Assembly (NCBI RefSeq): GCF_009852415.1
Contig: NZ_WOXS01000002.1
Location: forward strand, 3,122,501-3,186,500
From: Streptomyces sp. Tu 3180
GTDB lineage: Bacteria; Actinomycetota; Actinomycetes; Streptomycetales; Streptomycetaceae
Reading direction: 5' to 3'
DNA: 64,000 nucleotides
Shown: positions 37,118 to 47,151 of the stretch, piece after piece
Numbering within the stretch: position 1 is the first letter of the stretch
How the letters are laid out: every line of letters begins with the position of its first letter
Translations under genes and position numbers: made by a program
The notes under the pieces: model-generated
What the model was told of the DNA's origin: nothing
Seen by the model: the letters and a program-made list of their open reading frames with translations, nothing else
The model's database searches: none

Positions 37118-39049
37118 ATGTTCGAGACAGTTCTTGTGGCCAACCGGGGCGAGATCGCCGTCCGCGTCATCCGCACCCTGCGGTCGATGGGCGTGCGCTC
37201 GGTGGCCGTGTACTCCGACGCGGACGCCGACGCCCGGCACGTGCGGGAGGCCGACACGGCGGTGCGGATCGGACCGGCGCCGGCCGCGGAGAGCTACCTG
37301 TCGGTGGAGCGGCTGCTGGAGGCCGCCGCGCGCACCGGCGCCCAGGCCGTCCACCCGGGCTACGGCTTCCTCGCCGAGAACGCCGGGTTCGCGCGCGCCT
37401 GCGCCGAGGCGGGGCTGGTGTTCATCGGGCCCCCGGCCGACGCGATCTCCCTGATGGGCGACAAGATCCGCGCGAAGGAGACGGTGCGGGCGGCCGGCGT
37501 CCCGGTCGTCCCCGGCTCCAGCGGCAGCGGCCTGACGGACGGGCAGCTCGCCGAGGCCGCCCTGGAGATCGGCGTGCCGGTGCTGCTGAAGCCGTCGGCG
37601 GGCGGCGGCGGCAAGGGCATGCGCCTGGTGCGGGACGCGGAGCGGCTGGCCGAGGAGATCGCCGCCGCCCGCCGCGAGGCCCGCGCCTCCTTCGGCGACG
37701 ACACGCTGCTCGTCGAGCGGTGGATCGACCGGCCCCGGCACATCGAGATCCAGGTGCTGGCCGACGGCCACGGGGGCGTCGTCCACCTGGGCGAGCGCGA
37801 GTGCTCCCTGCAGCGCCGCCACCAGAAGATCATCGAGGAGGCGCCCAGCGTCCTGCTGGACGAGGCGACCCGGGCCGCGATGGGCGAGGCGGCGGTCCAG
37901 GCGGCCCGCTCCTGCGGCTACCGGGGCGCGGGCACGGTGGAGTTCATCGTCCCCGGCACCGACCCGTCGTCGTACTACTTCATGGAGATGAACACCCGCC
38001 TGCAGGTGGAGCACCCGGTCACCGAGCTCGTCACCGGACTGGACCTGGTGGAGTGGCAGCTGCGGGTGGCGGCGGGCGAGCCGCTGCCGTTCGGGCAGGA
38101 GGACGTCACGCTCACCGGGCACGCGGTGGAGGCCCGCGTCTGCGCCGAGGACCCGGCGCGCGGCTTCCTCCCCTCCGGCGGCACGGTGCTGAGACTGCGC
38201 GAGCCCCGGGGCGACGGCGTCCGCACCGACTCCGGGCTCAGCGAGGGCACCGAGGTCGGCAGCCTCTACGACCCGATGCTGTCCAAGGTGATCGCGTACG
38301 GCCCCGACCGCGCGAGCGCGCTGCGCAGGCTGCGGGCGGCCCTGGCGGAGACGGTCACGCTGGGCGTGCAGACCAACGCCGGGTTCCTGCGGCGGCTGCT
38401 CGCGCACCCGGCGGTGGTCAGCGGCGACATGGACACCGGGCTGGTGGAGCGCGAGGCGCAGGGCCTGCTCTCCACCGAGGTCCCCGAGGAGGTGTACGAG
38501 GCGGCGGCGGCCGTACGCCTGGACGCGCTGCGCCCGCGCGGCGACGGCTGGACGGACCCGTTCTCGGTGCCGGACGGCTGGCGCCTGGGCGGCACCCCGA
38601 AGCCGGCCTCCTTCCACCTCCGGGTCACGGACCCGGTGGAGCACACCCCGCGCGGCACCCACACCGTCACCGACGACCGGGTGACGGTGACGCTGGACGG
38701 CGTCCGGCACACCTTCCACCGCGCCGCCGACTGGCTCGGCCGCGACGGCGACGCCTGGCACGTGCGCGACCACGACCCGGTCGCCGCGTCCCTCACCCGG
38801 GCGGGCCAGGCGGGCGCCGACTCGCTGACCGCGCCGATGCCGGGCACGGTGACGGTGGTGAAGGTCGCCGTCGGCGACGAGGTGAGCGCGGGCCAGAGCC
38901 TGCTGGTGGTGGAGGCGATGAAGATGGAGCACGTCATCTCCGCCCCGCACGCCGGCACGGTCACCGAGCTGGACGTGGCCCCCGGCACCACGGTCGCCAT
39001 GGACCAGGTGCTGGCGGTCATCGCCCCCGTGGAGGAGGAGACGGCGTGA
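37118..39049 (+). CDS. mccA: Methylcrotonyl-CoA carboxylase biotin-containing (alpha) subunit
   Basis: 643 aa. Biotin carboxylase domain residues 1-445: [21 protein letters not shown]-grasp [25 protein letters not shown]; then a linker/BT region, and a C-terminal biotinyl domain with VVEAMKMEH (biotinyl lysine) near residue 610. ATG 37118 with GAGGGGACG upstream; a GTG at 37100 overlaps the mccB stop but is less likely. It carboxylates biotin and passes CO2 to MccB. Downstream hmgL overlaps its stop by 4 nt. Confidence 0.93.
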   Translation: MFETVLVANRGEIAVRVIRTLRSMGVRSVAVYSDADADARHVREADTAVRIGPAPAAESYLSVERLLEAAARTGAQAVHPGYGFLAENAGFARACAEAGLVFIGPPADAISLMGDKIRAKETVRAAGVPVVPGSSGSGLTDGQLAEAALEIGVPVLLKPSAGGGGKGMRLVRDAERLAEEIAAARREARASFGDDTLLVERWIDRPRHIEIQVLADGHGGVVHLGERECSLQRRHQKIIEEAPSVLLDEATRAAMGEAAVQAARSCGYRGAGTVEFIVPGTDPSSYYFMEMNTRLQVEHPVTELVTGLDLVEWQLRVAAGEPLPFGQEDVTLTGHAVEARVCAEDPARGFLPSGGTVLRLREPRGDGVRTDSGLSEGTEVGSLYDPMLSKVIAYGPDRASALRRLRAALAETVTLGVQTNAGFLRRLLAHPAVVSGDMDTGLVEREAQGLLSTEVPEEVYEAAAAVRLDALRPRGDGWTDPFSVPDGWRLGGTPKPASFHLRVTDPVEHTPRGTHTVTDDRVTVTLDGVRHTFHRAADWLGRDGDAWHVRDHDPVAASLTRAGQAGADSLTAPMPGTVTVVKVAVGDEVSAGQSLLVVEAMKMEHVISAPHAGTVTELDVAPGTTVAMDQVLAVIAPVEEETA

Positions 39050-39993
39050 ACGCCTCGGAGCTGGACCTGCCGATGACCGTGCCGGCGCGGGGACTGCCCG
39101 CGCGGGTCCGCATCCACGAGGTCGGCGCGCGCGACGGCCTGCAGAACGAGAGGGCGACCGTCCCGACGGCCGTCAAGGCGGAGTTCATCCGCCGCCTGGC
39201 CGGCACCGGCCTGGCCACCATCGAGGCGACGAGCTTCGTCCACCCCAAGTGGGTGCCCCAGCTGGCGGACGCGGAGGACCTGTACCGGGCCGTCGCCGAC
39301 CTGCCGGTGGCGCTGCCGGTCCTGGTGCCCAACGAGCGGGGCCTGGACCGCGCGCTGGCGCTCGGCGCCCGGCGGGTCGCGGTGTTCGCCAGCGCCACGG
39401 AGTCCTTCGCCAGGGCCAACCTCAACCGCACGGTGGACGAGGCGCTGGCGATGTTCGAGCCGGTGGTGCGGCGGGCGAAGGCGGAGGGCGTCCACGTCCG
39501 CGGCTACCTGTCGATGTGCTTCGGCGACCCCTGGGAGGGCGCGGTCCCGCTCCCCCAGGTGGTGCGGGTGTGCAGGGCCCTGCTGGACATGGGCTGCGAC
39601 GAGCTGAGCCTGGGCGACACCATCGGCGTGGCCACCCCGGGCCACGTGACGGCCCTGCTCGCCGCCCTCACCGAGGCGGACGTCCCCGTGTCCGCCCTGG
39701 GCGTGCACTTCCACGACACCTACGGCCAGGCCCTGGCCAACACGCTGGCCGCGCTCCAGCAGGGCGTCACCACGGTCGACGCCTCCGCCGGCGGACTGGG
39801 CGGCTGCCCGTACGCGAAGTCCGCCACCGGCAACCTCGCCACCGAGGACCTCGTGTGGATGCTGCGGGGCCTCGGCATCGACACCGGAGTCGACCTCGGC
39901 CGTCTCGTCGCCACAAGCGTCTGGATGGCCGCCCACCTGGGCCGACCCAGCCCGTCCCGCACCGTACGAGCCCTCTCCCACCAGGAGCAGTGA
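39046..39993 (+). CDS. hmgL: Hydroxymethylglutaryl-CoA lyase
   Basis: 315 aa, TIM-barrel lyase splitting HMG-CoA into acetyl-CoA and acetoacetate, the last step of leucine catabolism. Active-site motifs: [11 protein letters not shown] (Arg, Asp), [19 protein letters not shown] (metal-binding His) and [15 protein letters not shown] (catalytic Cys). GTG 39046 overlaps the mccA stop (GTGA). ATG 39073 is an alternative start. Cytoplasmic. Confidence 0.94.
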   Translation: MNASELDLPMTVPARGLPARVRIHEVGARDGLQNERATVPTAVKAEFIRRLAGTGLATIEATSFVHPKWVPQLADAEDLYRAVADLPVALPVLVPNERGLDRALALGARRVAVFASATESFARANLNRTVDEALAMFEPVVRRAKAEGVHVRGYLSMCFGDPWEGAVPLPQVVRVCRALLDMGCDELSLGDTIGVATPGHVTALLAALTEADVPVSALGVHFHDTYGQALANTLAALQQGVTTVDASAGGLGGCPYAKSATGNLATEDLVWMLRGLGIDTGVDLGRLVATSVWMAAHLGRPSPSRTVRALSHQEQ

Positions 39994-39998
39994 ACGAC

Positions 39999-41158
39999 AT
40001 GGACCACAAGCTCTCCCCGAACTGGAAGAACTCCGCCGCACGGTCGAGGAGTTCGCGCACGACGTCGTGGCGCCGAAGATCGGCGACTTCTACGAGCGGC
40101 ACGAGTTCCCGTACGAGATCGTGCGGGAGATGGGCCGCATGGGCCTGTTCGGCCTGCCGTTCCCGGAGGAGTACGGCGGCATGGGCGGCGACTACTTCGC
40201 GCTGGGCGTGGCCCTGGAGGAGCTGGCGCGGGTCGACTCCTCGGTGGCGATCACCCTGGAGGCCGGCGTCTCCCTGGGCGCGATGCCGATCCACCTGTTC
40301 GGCACGCAGGAGCAGAAGCGCGCGTGGCTGCCCCGCCTGTGCTCGGGCGAGATCCTGGGCGCGTTCGGCCTGACGGAGCCGGACGGCGGCAGCGACGCGG
40401 GCGCGACCCGCACGACGGCCCGCCTGGACGAGTCGACGAACGAGTGGGTGATCAACGGCACGAAGTGCTTCATCACCAACTCGGGCACGGACATCACGGG
40501 CCTGGTCACGGTCACGGCGGTGACGGGCCGCAAGCCCGACGGCAGGCCGCTGATCTCGGCGATCATCGTCCCGTCGGGCACGCCGGGCTTCACGGTGGCG
40601 GCCCCGTACTCGAAGGTCGGCTGGAACGCCTCGGACACGCGGGAGCTGTCGTTCCAGGACGTGCGCGTCCCGGCCGCGAACCTGCTGGGCGAGGAGGGCC
40701 GCGGCTACGCGCAGTTCCTGCGCATCCTGGACGAGGGCCGCATCGCCATCGCGGCCCTGGCGACGGGCCTGGCCCAGGGGTGCGTGGACGAGTCGGTGAA
40801 GTACGCCCGGGAGCGGCACGCGTTCGGCCGTCCGATCGGCGCCAACCAGGCCATCCAGTTCAAGGTCGCCGACATGGAGATGAAGGCCCACACCGCCCGC
40901 CTCGCCTGGCGCGACGCGGCGAGCCGCCTGGTGGCCGGCGAGCCCTTCAAGAAGGAGGCGGCACTGGCGAAGCTGTACTCCTCCACGGTGGCGGTGGACA
41001 ACGCCCGCGACGCCACCCAGATCCACGGCGGCTACGGCTTCATGAACGAGTACCCGGTGGCCCGCATGTGGCGCGACTCCAAGATCCTGGAGATCGGCGA
41101 GGGCACGAGCGAGGTCCAGCGGATGCTGATCGCCCGGGAGCTGGGACTGGCGGGCTGA
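39999..41158 (+). CDS. acdH: Acyl-CoA dehydrogenase AcdH, with a 1-nt deletion near the start
   Basis: Expected 386 aa branched-chain/short-chain acyl-CoA dehydrogenase. Translation from ATG 39999 gives MDHKLSP and then shifts out of frame at about 40019; restoring one G yields ELEELRRTVEEFAHDVVAPK and continues in the frame open to 41158. Downstream motifs are complete: FGLPFPEEYGGMGGDY, FGLTEPDGGSDAGATRT, YARERHAFGRPIGANQAI, IHGGYGFMNEYPVARMW, EGTSEVQRMLIA. As given, only a GTG at 40067 opens the main frame, losing about 22 residues of helix A. Fourth gene of the leucine operon; likely dehydrogenates isovaleryl-CoA and related acyl-CoAs. Confidence 0.85.
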
Positions 41159-41210
41159 GTCACGGGGCCGGTCCGCGTCCTCCCGGGGCGCGGACCGCGT
41201 CCCGCCGCGC

Positions 41211-41552
41211 TCACCCCTCGACCAGGACGAACAGCGCCGTCAGGAACACCATGGGCGTCAGCACCAGTCCCGAACCGACGGTCCAGTAGCGCCGGCCCGG
41301 TACGCCCGCCTCCGGACGGGCCAGGGCGTTCAGCGGGATCCACAGGGCCAGGAAGACCGCCCACACCGGGGTCAGGAGCATCACCCAGGGCAGCGTGCCG
41401 TCGTTGTCCGTGGGTTCACGGGTGGTCAGGCCCAGCTCCGCCAGCGGGTGGTTCACCGCGAACATCATCGTCAGCCACAGCGGCACGACGGCCACCACCC
41501 CGAGGATCAGGTTGACGGCCACGGACGGGCCCCACCGCCGGACCGACTCCAC
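41211..41552 (-). CDS. Small membrane protein
   Basis: 113 aa. GTG 41552 follows GGGGGG by 6 nt. Three hydrophobic segments are visible: NLILGVVAVVPLWLTMMFAV, PWVMLLTPVWAVFLALWIPL and SGLVLTPMVFLTALFVLV. No family recognised. It is convergent to acdH and transcribed away from the desE promoter, sharing that upstream region. Confidence 0.6.
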   Translation of the reverse strand: MESVRRWGPSVAVNLILGVVAVVPLWLTMMFAVNHPLAELGLTTREPTDNDGTLPWVMLLTPVWAVFLALWIPLNALARPEAGVPGRRYWTVGSGLVLTPMVFLTALFVLVEG

Positions 41553-41648
41553 GGCCAACCCCCCTTGCGTGACTGGGATCACGGTACAGGGCACGCATTT
41601 CGGCCGCCCCCCGGGGGGATGCATACCGGGCACCCTCTGGACAGATTC

Positions 41649-41667
41649 TCAGGTTAGGCTAACCTAA
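41649..41667. promoter_or_regulatory. Iron box upstream of desE
   Basis: TCAGGTTAGGCTAACCTAA; the inner AGGTTAG-G-CTAACCT (41651-41665) is a perfect dyad, matching the DmdR/DtxR-type iron box (TTAGGTTAGGCTMACCTAA). It lies 70 nt before the desE start, so iron-loaded DmdR1 should repress desE-desF. Confidence 0.92.
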
Positions 41668-41736
41668 GCCTGTTTCCAGCCAAGGGGCCGCGAGCGCGCA
41701 CCCGCCGGCTCCGTACGCACGAAAGCAGACCCAGTC

Positions 41737-42780
41737 ATGTCGAACGCCAGAACCGCCCGCTTCTCCCGCCGCGGACTGCTCGCCGCCGGCGGCGCCCTCG
41801 GACTCGGCGCCGTGCTCGCGGCCTGCGGGGACGAGGACGCGAAGAACAGCGGCTCGGGGGCGGCGAAGGAGACCGAGTCCGGTCCCTGGTCCTTCAAGGA
41901 CGACCGCGGCACCACCGTGAAGCTCGACAAGGTCCCCGCGAACATCGTCGCGTTCACCGGTGTCGCCGCCGCCCTCCACGACTACGGCGTGCAGGTCAAG
42001 GGCGTCTTCGGCCCGACCGAGACCAAGGACGGCAAGGCCGACGTCCAGGCCGGCGACATGGACATCAGCAAGGTGACCATCCTCGGCAACGTCTGGGACC
42101 AGTTCAACGTCGAGAAGTACGCGGCCCTCGCGCCCGACGTCCTGATCTCCACGATGTTCGACGACGCCGGCACCCTCTGGTACGTCCCGGAGGCCTCGAA
42201 GGAGAAGATCGCCAAGCTCGCCCCGAGCGTCGGCATCTCCGTCTACGACCGCCAGCTGACCGAGCCCCTGCAGCGCATGTGGGAGCTCGCCGAGTCGCTC
42301 GGCGGCGACATGAAGGCCGCGAAGGCCACGGACGCCAAGAAGCGCTTCGAGGAGGCCTCGGAGCGGCTGCGCAAGGCCGCCAAGGCGCGCCCCGAGATCA
42401 AGGTGATGGCCGGTTCCGCGAGCCCGGAGCTCTTCTACGTCTCCGGCACCAACCTCTCCATCGACCTGGAGTACTTCAAGGCCCTCGGCGTGAACTTCAT
42501 CGAGCCGCCGGAGAAGGCCAAGGCCGAGGGCGGCGGCTGGTTCGAGAGCCTGAGCTGGGAGAACGTCGACAAGTACGGGGCCGACATCATCATGATGGAC
42601 GACCGCTCCTCGGCCATCCAGCCGGCCGACATCACCGAGGCGACCTGGAAGAAGCTCCCCGCGGTCAAGGCCGGCCAGGTCGTCCCGCGCTCCGCCGAGC
42701 CGATCCTGTCCTACGACAAGTGCGTCCCGCTGGTGGAGAACCTCGCCGAGGCCATCGAGAAGGCCAAGAAGGTCGCCTGA
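41737..42780 (+). CDS. desE: Ferrioxamine-binding lipoprotein DesE
   Basis: 347 aa substrate-binding protein for ferrioxamine import. The N terminus combines twin arginines (FSRRGLLAAGGALGLG) with a lipobox ending at Cys30 (VLAAC), so it is likely Tat-exported and lipid-anchored. The mature part is a class III (FhuD/BtuF-type) binding protein: VPANIVAFTGVAAALHDYG, ALAPDVLISTMFDDA, GADIIMMDDRSS, LPAVKAGQVV. Its own promoter has an iron box; desF follows 33 nt downstream. The permease and ATPase partners are not in this window. Confidence 0.93.
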   Translation: MSNARTARFSRRGLLAAGGALGLGAVLAACGDEDAKNSGSGAAKETESGPWSFKDDRGTTVKLDKVPANIVAFTGVAAALHDYGVQVKGVFGPTETKDGKADVQAGDMDISKVTILGNVWDQFNVEKYAALAPDVLISTMFDDAGTLWYVPEASKEKIAKLAPSVGISVYDRQLTEPLQRMWELAESLGGDMKAAKATDAKKRFEEASERLRKAAKARPEIKVMAGSASPELFYVSGTNLSIDLEYFKALGVNFIEPPEKAKAEGGGWFESLSWENVDKYGADIIMMDDRSSAIQPADITEATWKKLPAVKAGQVVPRSAEPILSYDKCVPLVENLAEAIEKAKKVA

Positions 42781-42813
42781 CCCTTCCCGCCGCCCCCTCC
42801 CCCGGAGTCACAG

Positions 42814-43689
42814 GTGACCACCGCCGTAGCCGCCCCGTTCCGTTTCTTCGCCCTTCAGGTCGTGACGACGAGGCGGCTCGGCCCGTCCCTGGTCCGGGTC
42901 ACCTTCGCCGGCCCCGAGCTGCGGGACTTCCGTTCCGACGGACGCGACCAGTCCCTGTCGCTGTTCCTGCCGCACCCGGGGCAGGACGAGCCGGTCGTGC
43001 CGCTCGAGCTGGGCGAGGACTGGTGGCGGGGCTGGCGCGAACTCCCGGACGACGTGCGGGCGGTGATGCGCTCGTACACGCTCCGGGACCTGCGCGAGGA
43101 CGCCGAGGGGCACACCCGCGAGGTCGACGTCGACTTCGTGCTGCACGGCATCGGACCGGACACCTCGCTCCGGGCCGGCCCCGCCTCCCGCTGGGCCGCC
43201 CGCGCGAGCGCCGGTGACCGGGTGCTGCTGCTCGGGCCCGCCGTCGCCGACAACCGGGCGATCCGCTTCCGGCCGCCCGAGGACACCGACCTGGTCCTGC
43301 TCTGGGCCGACGAGACCGCCCTGCCCGCCACCGCCGCCGTCCTCGGGTCGCTGCCGGCCGGCACCCGTGCCCGGGTCTGGCTGGAGGTGCCGCACGCCGG
43401 GGACGTACAGGACCTGGTCACCGAGGCCGACGCCGAGATCACCTGGTTCGTGCGGGAGCGCAGCGGGGGGAACGCCGCCGGGGACGGCCCCCTGGCCCTC
43501 GACGCCGTCCGCGCCGACCGGCTCCCCTCCGCCGGGCGGCCGTACGCGTGGATCGCGGGCGAGTCCGGCTGCGTGAAGCGGCTGCGGCGCGTCTTCGCGG
43601 GCGAGCACGGGATCGACCGCCGCCGCGTGACGTTCGCGGGCTACTGGCGCCACGGGATGACCGAGGAACAGCTGCGCGCGGAGGGCTAG
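42814..43689 (+). CDS. desF: Siderophore-interacting protein (ferric-siderophore reductase)
   Basis: 291 aa FAD-dependent reductase of the SIP/ViuB family, releasing iron by reducing ferrioxamine B in the cytoplasm. Features: FAD domain with VRVTFAGPELRDF and MRSYTLRDLRED (R-x-Y-T flavin-binding motif), substrate/NAD(P)H half with WADETALPATAAVL, and C-terminal AGESGCVKRLRRVF plus YWRHGMTEEQLRAE. GTG 42814, preceded by GGAG. Co-transcribed with desE under iron control. Confidence 0.9.
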   Translation: MTTAVAAPFRFFALQVVTTRRLGPSLVRVTFAGPELRDFRSDGRDQSLSLFLPHPGQDEPVVPLELGEDWWRGWRELPDDVRAVMRSYTLRDLREDAEGHTREVDVDFVLHGIGPDTSLRAGPASRWAARASAGDRVLLLGPAVADNRAIRFRPPEDTDLVLLWADETALPATAAVLGSLPAGTRARVWLEVPHAGDVQDLVTEADAEITWFVRERSGGNAAGDGPLALDAVRADRLPSAGRPYAWIAGESGCVKRLRRVFAGEHGIDRRRVTFAGYWRHGMTEEQLRAEG

Positions 43690-43770
43690 TCGCGCGGTGA
43701 GCCGACCCGCCGCGCCCCTGGCACTTGAGTGATCACGGTCACGATCGGAACCGAAGAGGCCACACGTAAC

Positions 43771-43789
43771 TAAGGTTAGGCTAACCTAA
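43771..43789. promoter_or_regulatory. Iron box upstream of desA
   Basis: TAAGGTTAGGCTAACCTAA, with the same perfect 7-1-7 dyad (43773-43787) as the desE box and a flanking TAA on each side. It lies 72 nt before the desA start and should place desABCD under DmdR1 control. Confidence 0.94.
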
Positions 43790-43860
43790 CCAACGCGACG
43801 GGCCGTCCGCGGCCCGGACCGCTCCCCGCACCGGACCGTCCCCACCGGAGGACCCCCACC

Positions 43861-45303
43861 ATGCGCTCGCACCTGCTCAACGACACCACCGCGGAGCTTT
43901 ACCGCCGCTCCGTGACCGAAGGAGTCGAGCGGGTGGCCGCCAAACTCGCCACCACCGACCGGCCGTTCACCGGCGTCACGGTCGACGCCCTCTCCCCCCG
44001 CATCGACGCGATCGACCTCGACCAGCCGCTGCACGACACCACCGCGGTGCTGGACGAACTGGAGGACGTCTACCTCCGGGACGCGATCTACTTCCACCAC
44101 CCCCGCTACCTCGCCCACCTCAACTGCCCGGTCGTCATCCCGGCCCTGCTCGGCGAGGCGGTGCTCTCCGCCGTCAACTCCTCCCTGGACACCTGGGACC
44201 AGTCCGCCGGCGGCACCCTCATCGAGCGGAAACTGATCGACTGGACGACCCGGCGCATCGGCCTGGGCCCGGCCGCCGACGGCGTGTTCACCTCCGGCGG
44301 CACCCAGTCCAACCTCCAGGCGCTGCTGCTGGCCCGCGAGGAGGCCAAGACCGACTCGCTCGCGAAACTGCGCGTCTTCGCCTCCGAGGTCAGCCACTTC
44401 AGCGTGCAGAAGTCCGCGAAACTGCTGGGTCTCGGGCAGGACGCCGTGGTGTCGATCCCCGTCGACCACGACAAGCGGCTCCAGACGGTCGCCCTCGCCC
44501 ACGAGCTGGAGCGCTGCGCCGAGGCGGGCCTGGTCCCCATGGCGGTCGTCGCCACCGCCGGCACCACCGACTTCGGCTCCATCGACCCGCTGCCCGAGAT
44601 GGCCGAGCTGTGCGAGCAGTACGGCGCCTGGATGCACGTGGACGCCGCCTACGGCTGCGGCCTGCTCGCCTCGCTGAAGCACCGGGACCGCATCGACGGC
44701 ATCGAGCGCGCCGACTCGGTCACCGTCGACTACCACAAGTCCTTCTTCCAGCCGGTCAGTTCGTCCGCCGTGCTGGTCCGCGACGCGAGCACGCTGCGGC
44801 ACGCCACCTACCACGCGGAGTACCTCAACCCGCGCCGCATGGTGACCGAGCGCATCCCCAACCAGGTCGACAAGTCCCTGCAGACCACCCGCCGGTTCGA
44901 CGCGCTCAAGCTGTGGATGACGCTGCGCGTGATGGGCGCCGACGGCGTCGGCCGGCTCTTCGACGAGGTGTGCGACCTGGCCGCCGAGGGCTGGAGGATA
45001 CTCGCCGCCGACCCGCGCTTCGACGTGGTCGTCGAGCCGTCGCTGTCCACGCTCGTCTTCCGCTACGTCCCGGCGGCCGTCACCGACCCCGCCGAGATCG
45101 ACCGGGCCAACCTCCACGCCCGCAAGGCGCTGTTCGCCTCCGGTGACGCGGTGGTCGCGGGCACCAAGGTCGACGGCCGCCACTACCTGAAGTTCACCCT
45201 GCTCAATCCCGAGACCACGACGGCCGACATCGCCGCCGTCCTCGACCTGATCGCCGGCCACGCCGAGCAGTACCTGGGAGAGTCCCTTGACCGCGCTTCC
45301 TGA
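43861..45303 (+). CDS. desA: L-lysine decarboxylase DesA
   Basis: 480 aa PLP-dependent (group II) decarboxylase making cadaverine from lysine, first step of desferrioxamine synthesis. Motifs: [47 protein letters not shown] (cofactor Asp) and [17 protein letters not shown] with the PLP lysine at 293. ATG 43861 with GGAGGACCC upstream. First of four overlapping genes; desB starts inside its last 17 nt. Confidence 0.96.
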   Translation: MRSHLLNDTTAELYRRSVTEGVERVAAKLATTDRPFTGVTVDALSPRIDAIDLDQPLHDTTAVLDELEDVYLRDAIYFHHPRYLAHLNCPVVIPALLGEAVLSAVNSSLDTWDQSAGGTLIERKLIDWTTRRIGLGPAADGVFTSGGTQSNLQALLLAREEAKTDSLAKLRVFASEVSHFSVQKSAKLLGLGQDAVVSIPVDHDKRLQTVALAHELERCAEAGLVPMAVVATAGTTDFGSIDPLPEMAELCEQYGAWMHVDAAYGCGLLASLKHRDRIDGIERADSVTVDYHKSFFQPVSSSAVLVRDASTLRHATYHAEYLNPRRMVTERIPNQVDKSLQTTRRFDALKLWMTLRVMGADGVGRLFDEVCDLAAEGWRILAADPRFDVVVEPSLSTLVFRYVPAAVTDPAEIDRANLHARKALFASGDAVVAGTKVDGRHYLKFTLLNPETTTADIAAVLDLIAGHAEQYLGESLDRAS

Positions 45304-46588
45304 CACCACGGGCACCACGGAAACCACCTACGACTTCGTCGGGATCGGACTGGGCCCCTTCAACCTCGGCCTCGCCTGCCTCACCGAGCCCATCGACGAG
45401 CTCAACGGCGTCTTCCTGGAGTCGAAGCCCGACTTCGAGTGGCACGCCGGGATGTTCCTCGACGGCGCCCACCTGCAGACGCCGTTCATGTCGGACCTGG
45501 TCACCCTCGCCGACCCGACGTCCCCGTACTCCTTCCTCAACTACCTGAAGGAGAGGGGCCGGCTGTACTCGTTCTACATCCGCGAGAACTTCTACCCGCT
45601 GCGCCTGGAGTACGACGACTACTGCCGCTGGGCCGCGGGGAAGCTGTCCAGCATCCGCTTCGGCACGACGGTCACCGAGGTCACGTACGACGAGGCCACC
45701 GAGCTGTACGCCGTGAGATCGGCGGCCGGTGACACCTACCGCGCCCGGCACCTGGTGCTCGGCACCGGCACCGTGCCGTTCGTCCCCGAGGCGTGCCGCG
45801 GACTGGGGGGCGACCTCTTCCACAACGCCCAGTACATGCACCGCAAGGCGGAGCTGCGCGAGAAGAAGTCGATCACGATCGTCGGCAGCGGGCAGAGCGC
45901 CGCCGAGATCTACCACGAGCTGCTCTCCGAGATCGACGTCCACGGCTACCAGCTCAACTGGGTCACCCGCTCCCCGCGGTTCTTCCCGCTGGAGTACACC
46001 AAGCTGACCCTGGAGATGACCTCCCCGGACTACATCGACTACTTCCGCGCGCTGCCCGAGGAGACCCGCTACCGGCTGGAGAAGCAGCAGAAGGGCCTGT
46101 TCAAGGGCATCAACTCGGAGCTGATCGACTCGATCTTCGACCTGCTGTACCAGAAGAACGTCGAGAGCGCCGGCCGCCCGGTGCCCACCCGCCTCCTCAC
46201 CAACTCCTCGCTCACCACCGCGCGGTACGAGGACGGCGGCTACACGCTCGGCTTCCACCAGGACGAGCAGGGCAAGGACTTCGAGATCCGCACCGAGGGC
46301 CTGGTGCTGGCCACCGGCTACCACTACGAGCCGCCGGCCTTCCTCGACCCGGTCCGCGACCGGCTCCGCTTCGACGGGCACGGCCGCTTCGACGTCACCC
46401 GCGACTACGCGATCGACGTGACCGGCCGGGGCGTCTTCCTGCAGAACGCCGGCGTGCACACGCACAGCGTCACCAGCCCCGACCTGGGCATGGGCGCGTA
46501 CCGCAACAGCTGCATCATCCGCGAGCTGCTCGGCACCGAGTACTACCCCGTCGAGAAGTCCATCGCGTTCCAGGAGTTCGCCGTATGA
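45287..46588 (+). CDS. desB: Cadaverine N-monooxygenase DesB
   Basis: 433 aa flavin-dependent amine hydroxylase (lysine/ornithine monooxygenase family) converting cadaverine to N-hydroxycadaverine. FAD motif [15 protein letters not shown] near residue 15, NADPH motif [17 protein letters not shown] near 200, and the C-terminal ATGYHYE signature of N-hydroxylating monooxygenases. TTG start at 45287 overlaps desA by 17 nt and has GGGAGAG upstream. Translationally coupled to desA and to desC (ATGA overlap). Confidence 0.95.
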   Translation: MTALPDTTGTTETTYDFVGIGLGPFNLGLACLTEPIDELNGVFLESKPDFEWHAGMFLDGAHLQTPFMSDLVTLADPTSPYSFLNYLKERGRLYSFYIRENFYPLRLEYDDYCRWAAGKLSSIRFGTTVTEVTYDEATELYAVRSAAGDTYRARHLVLGTGTVPFVPEACRGLGGDLFHNAQYMHRKAELREKKSITIVGSGQSAAEIYHELLSEIDVHGYQLNWVTRSPRFFPLEYTKLTLEMTSPDYIDYFRALPEETRYRLEKQQKGLFKGINSELIDSIFDLLYQKNVESAGRPVPTRLLTNSSLTTARYEDGGYTLGFHQDEQGKDFEIRTEGLVLATGYHYEPPAFLDPVRDRLRFDGHGRFDVTRDYAIDVTGRGVFLQNAGVHTHSVTSPDLGMGAYRNSCIIRELLGTEYYPVEKSIAFQEFAV

Positions 46589-47151
46589 GCATCCGTGACA
46601 CCGGCTTCAAGAACGAGCTCGGCACCTTCACCGTCCGCCCGCTCGACCCGCTCCGGGACGCCGGGCTGCTGCACCGCTGGGTCACCGACCCCAAGGCCGC
46701 GTTCTGGATGATGCAGGACGCGAAACTCCAGGACGTCGAGCGCGAGTACATGAAGATAGCGGCCGACGAGCACCACCACGCGTGCCTCGGCCTGCACGAC
46801 GGCGAACCCGCCTTCCTCATGGAGTGGTACGACCCCGCCCACCGCGAGCTGGTCGGCCTGTACGAGCCGGAGCCCGGGGACGTCGGCATGCACTTCCTGG
46901 TCGCGCCCACCGGCACCCCGCTGCACGGCTTCACCCGCTCCGTCATCACCGCCGTGATGGCGCACCTCTTCGACGACCCGGCGACCCGGCGCGTCGTCGT
47001 CGAGCCGGACGTGTCCAACAAGGCGGTGCACGCCCTGAACGAGGCCGTCGGCTTCGTCCCCGTACGCGAGATCGACAAGCCGGAGAAGAGGGCCTTGCTG
47101 AGCTTCTGCACGCGTGAACGGTTCGTCGCGGCCACGGGGGTGGGCGCATGA
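46585..47151 (+). CDS. desC: N-hydroxycadaverine acyltransferase DesC
   Basis: 188 aa GNAT-fold acyltransferase of the siderophore-biosynthesis (AlcB/RhbD-like) type that adds succinyl, acetyl or myristoyl groups to N-hydroxycadaverine. [40 protein letters not shown] (substrate/His) and [20 protein letters not shown] are visible. ATG overlaps the desB stop; the desD start overlaps its own stop, so all four genes form one coupled operon. Confidence 0.95.
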   Translation: MSIRDTGFKNELGTFTVRPLDPLRDAGLLHRWVTDPKAAFWMMQDAKLQDVEREYMKIAADEHHHACLGLHDGEPAFLMEWYDPAHRELVGLYEPEPGDVGMHFLVAPTGTPLHGFTRSVITAVMAHLFDDPATRRVVVEPDVSNKAVHALNEAVGFVPVREIDKPEKRALLSFCTRERFVAATGVGA

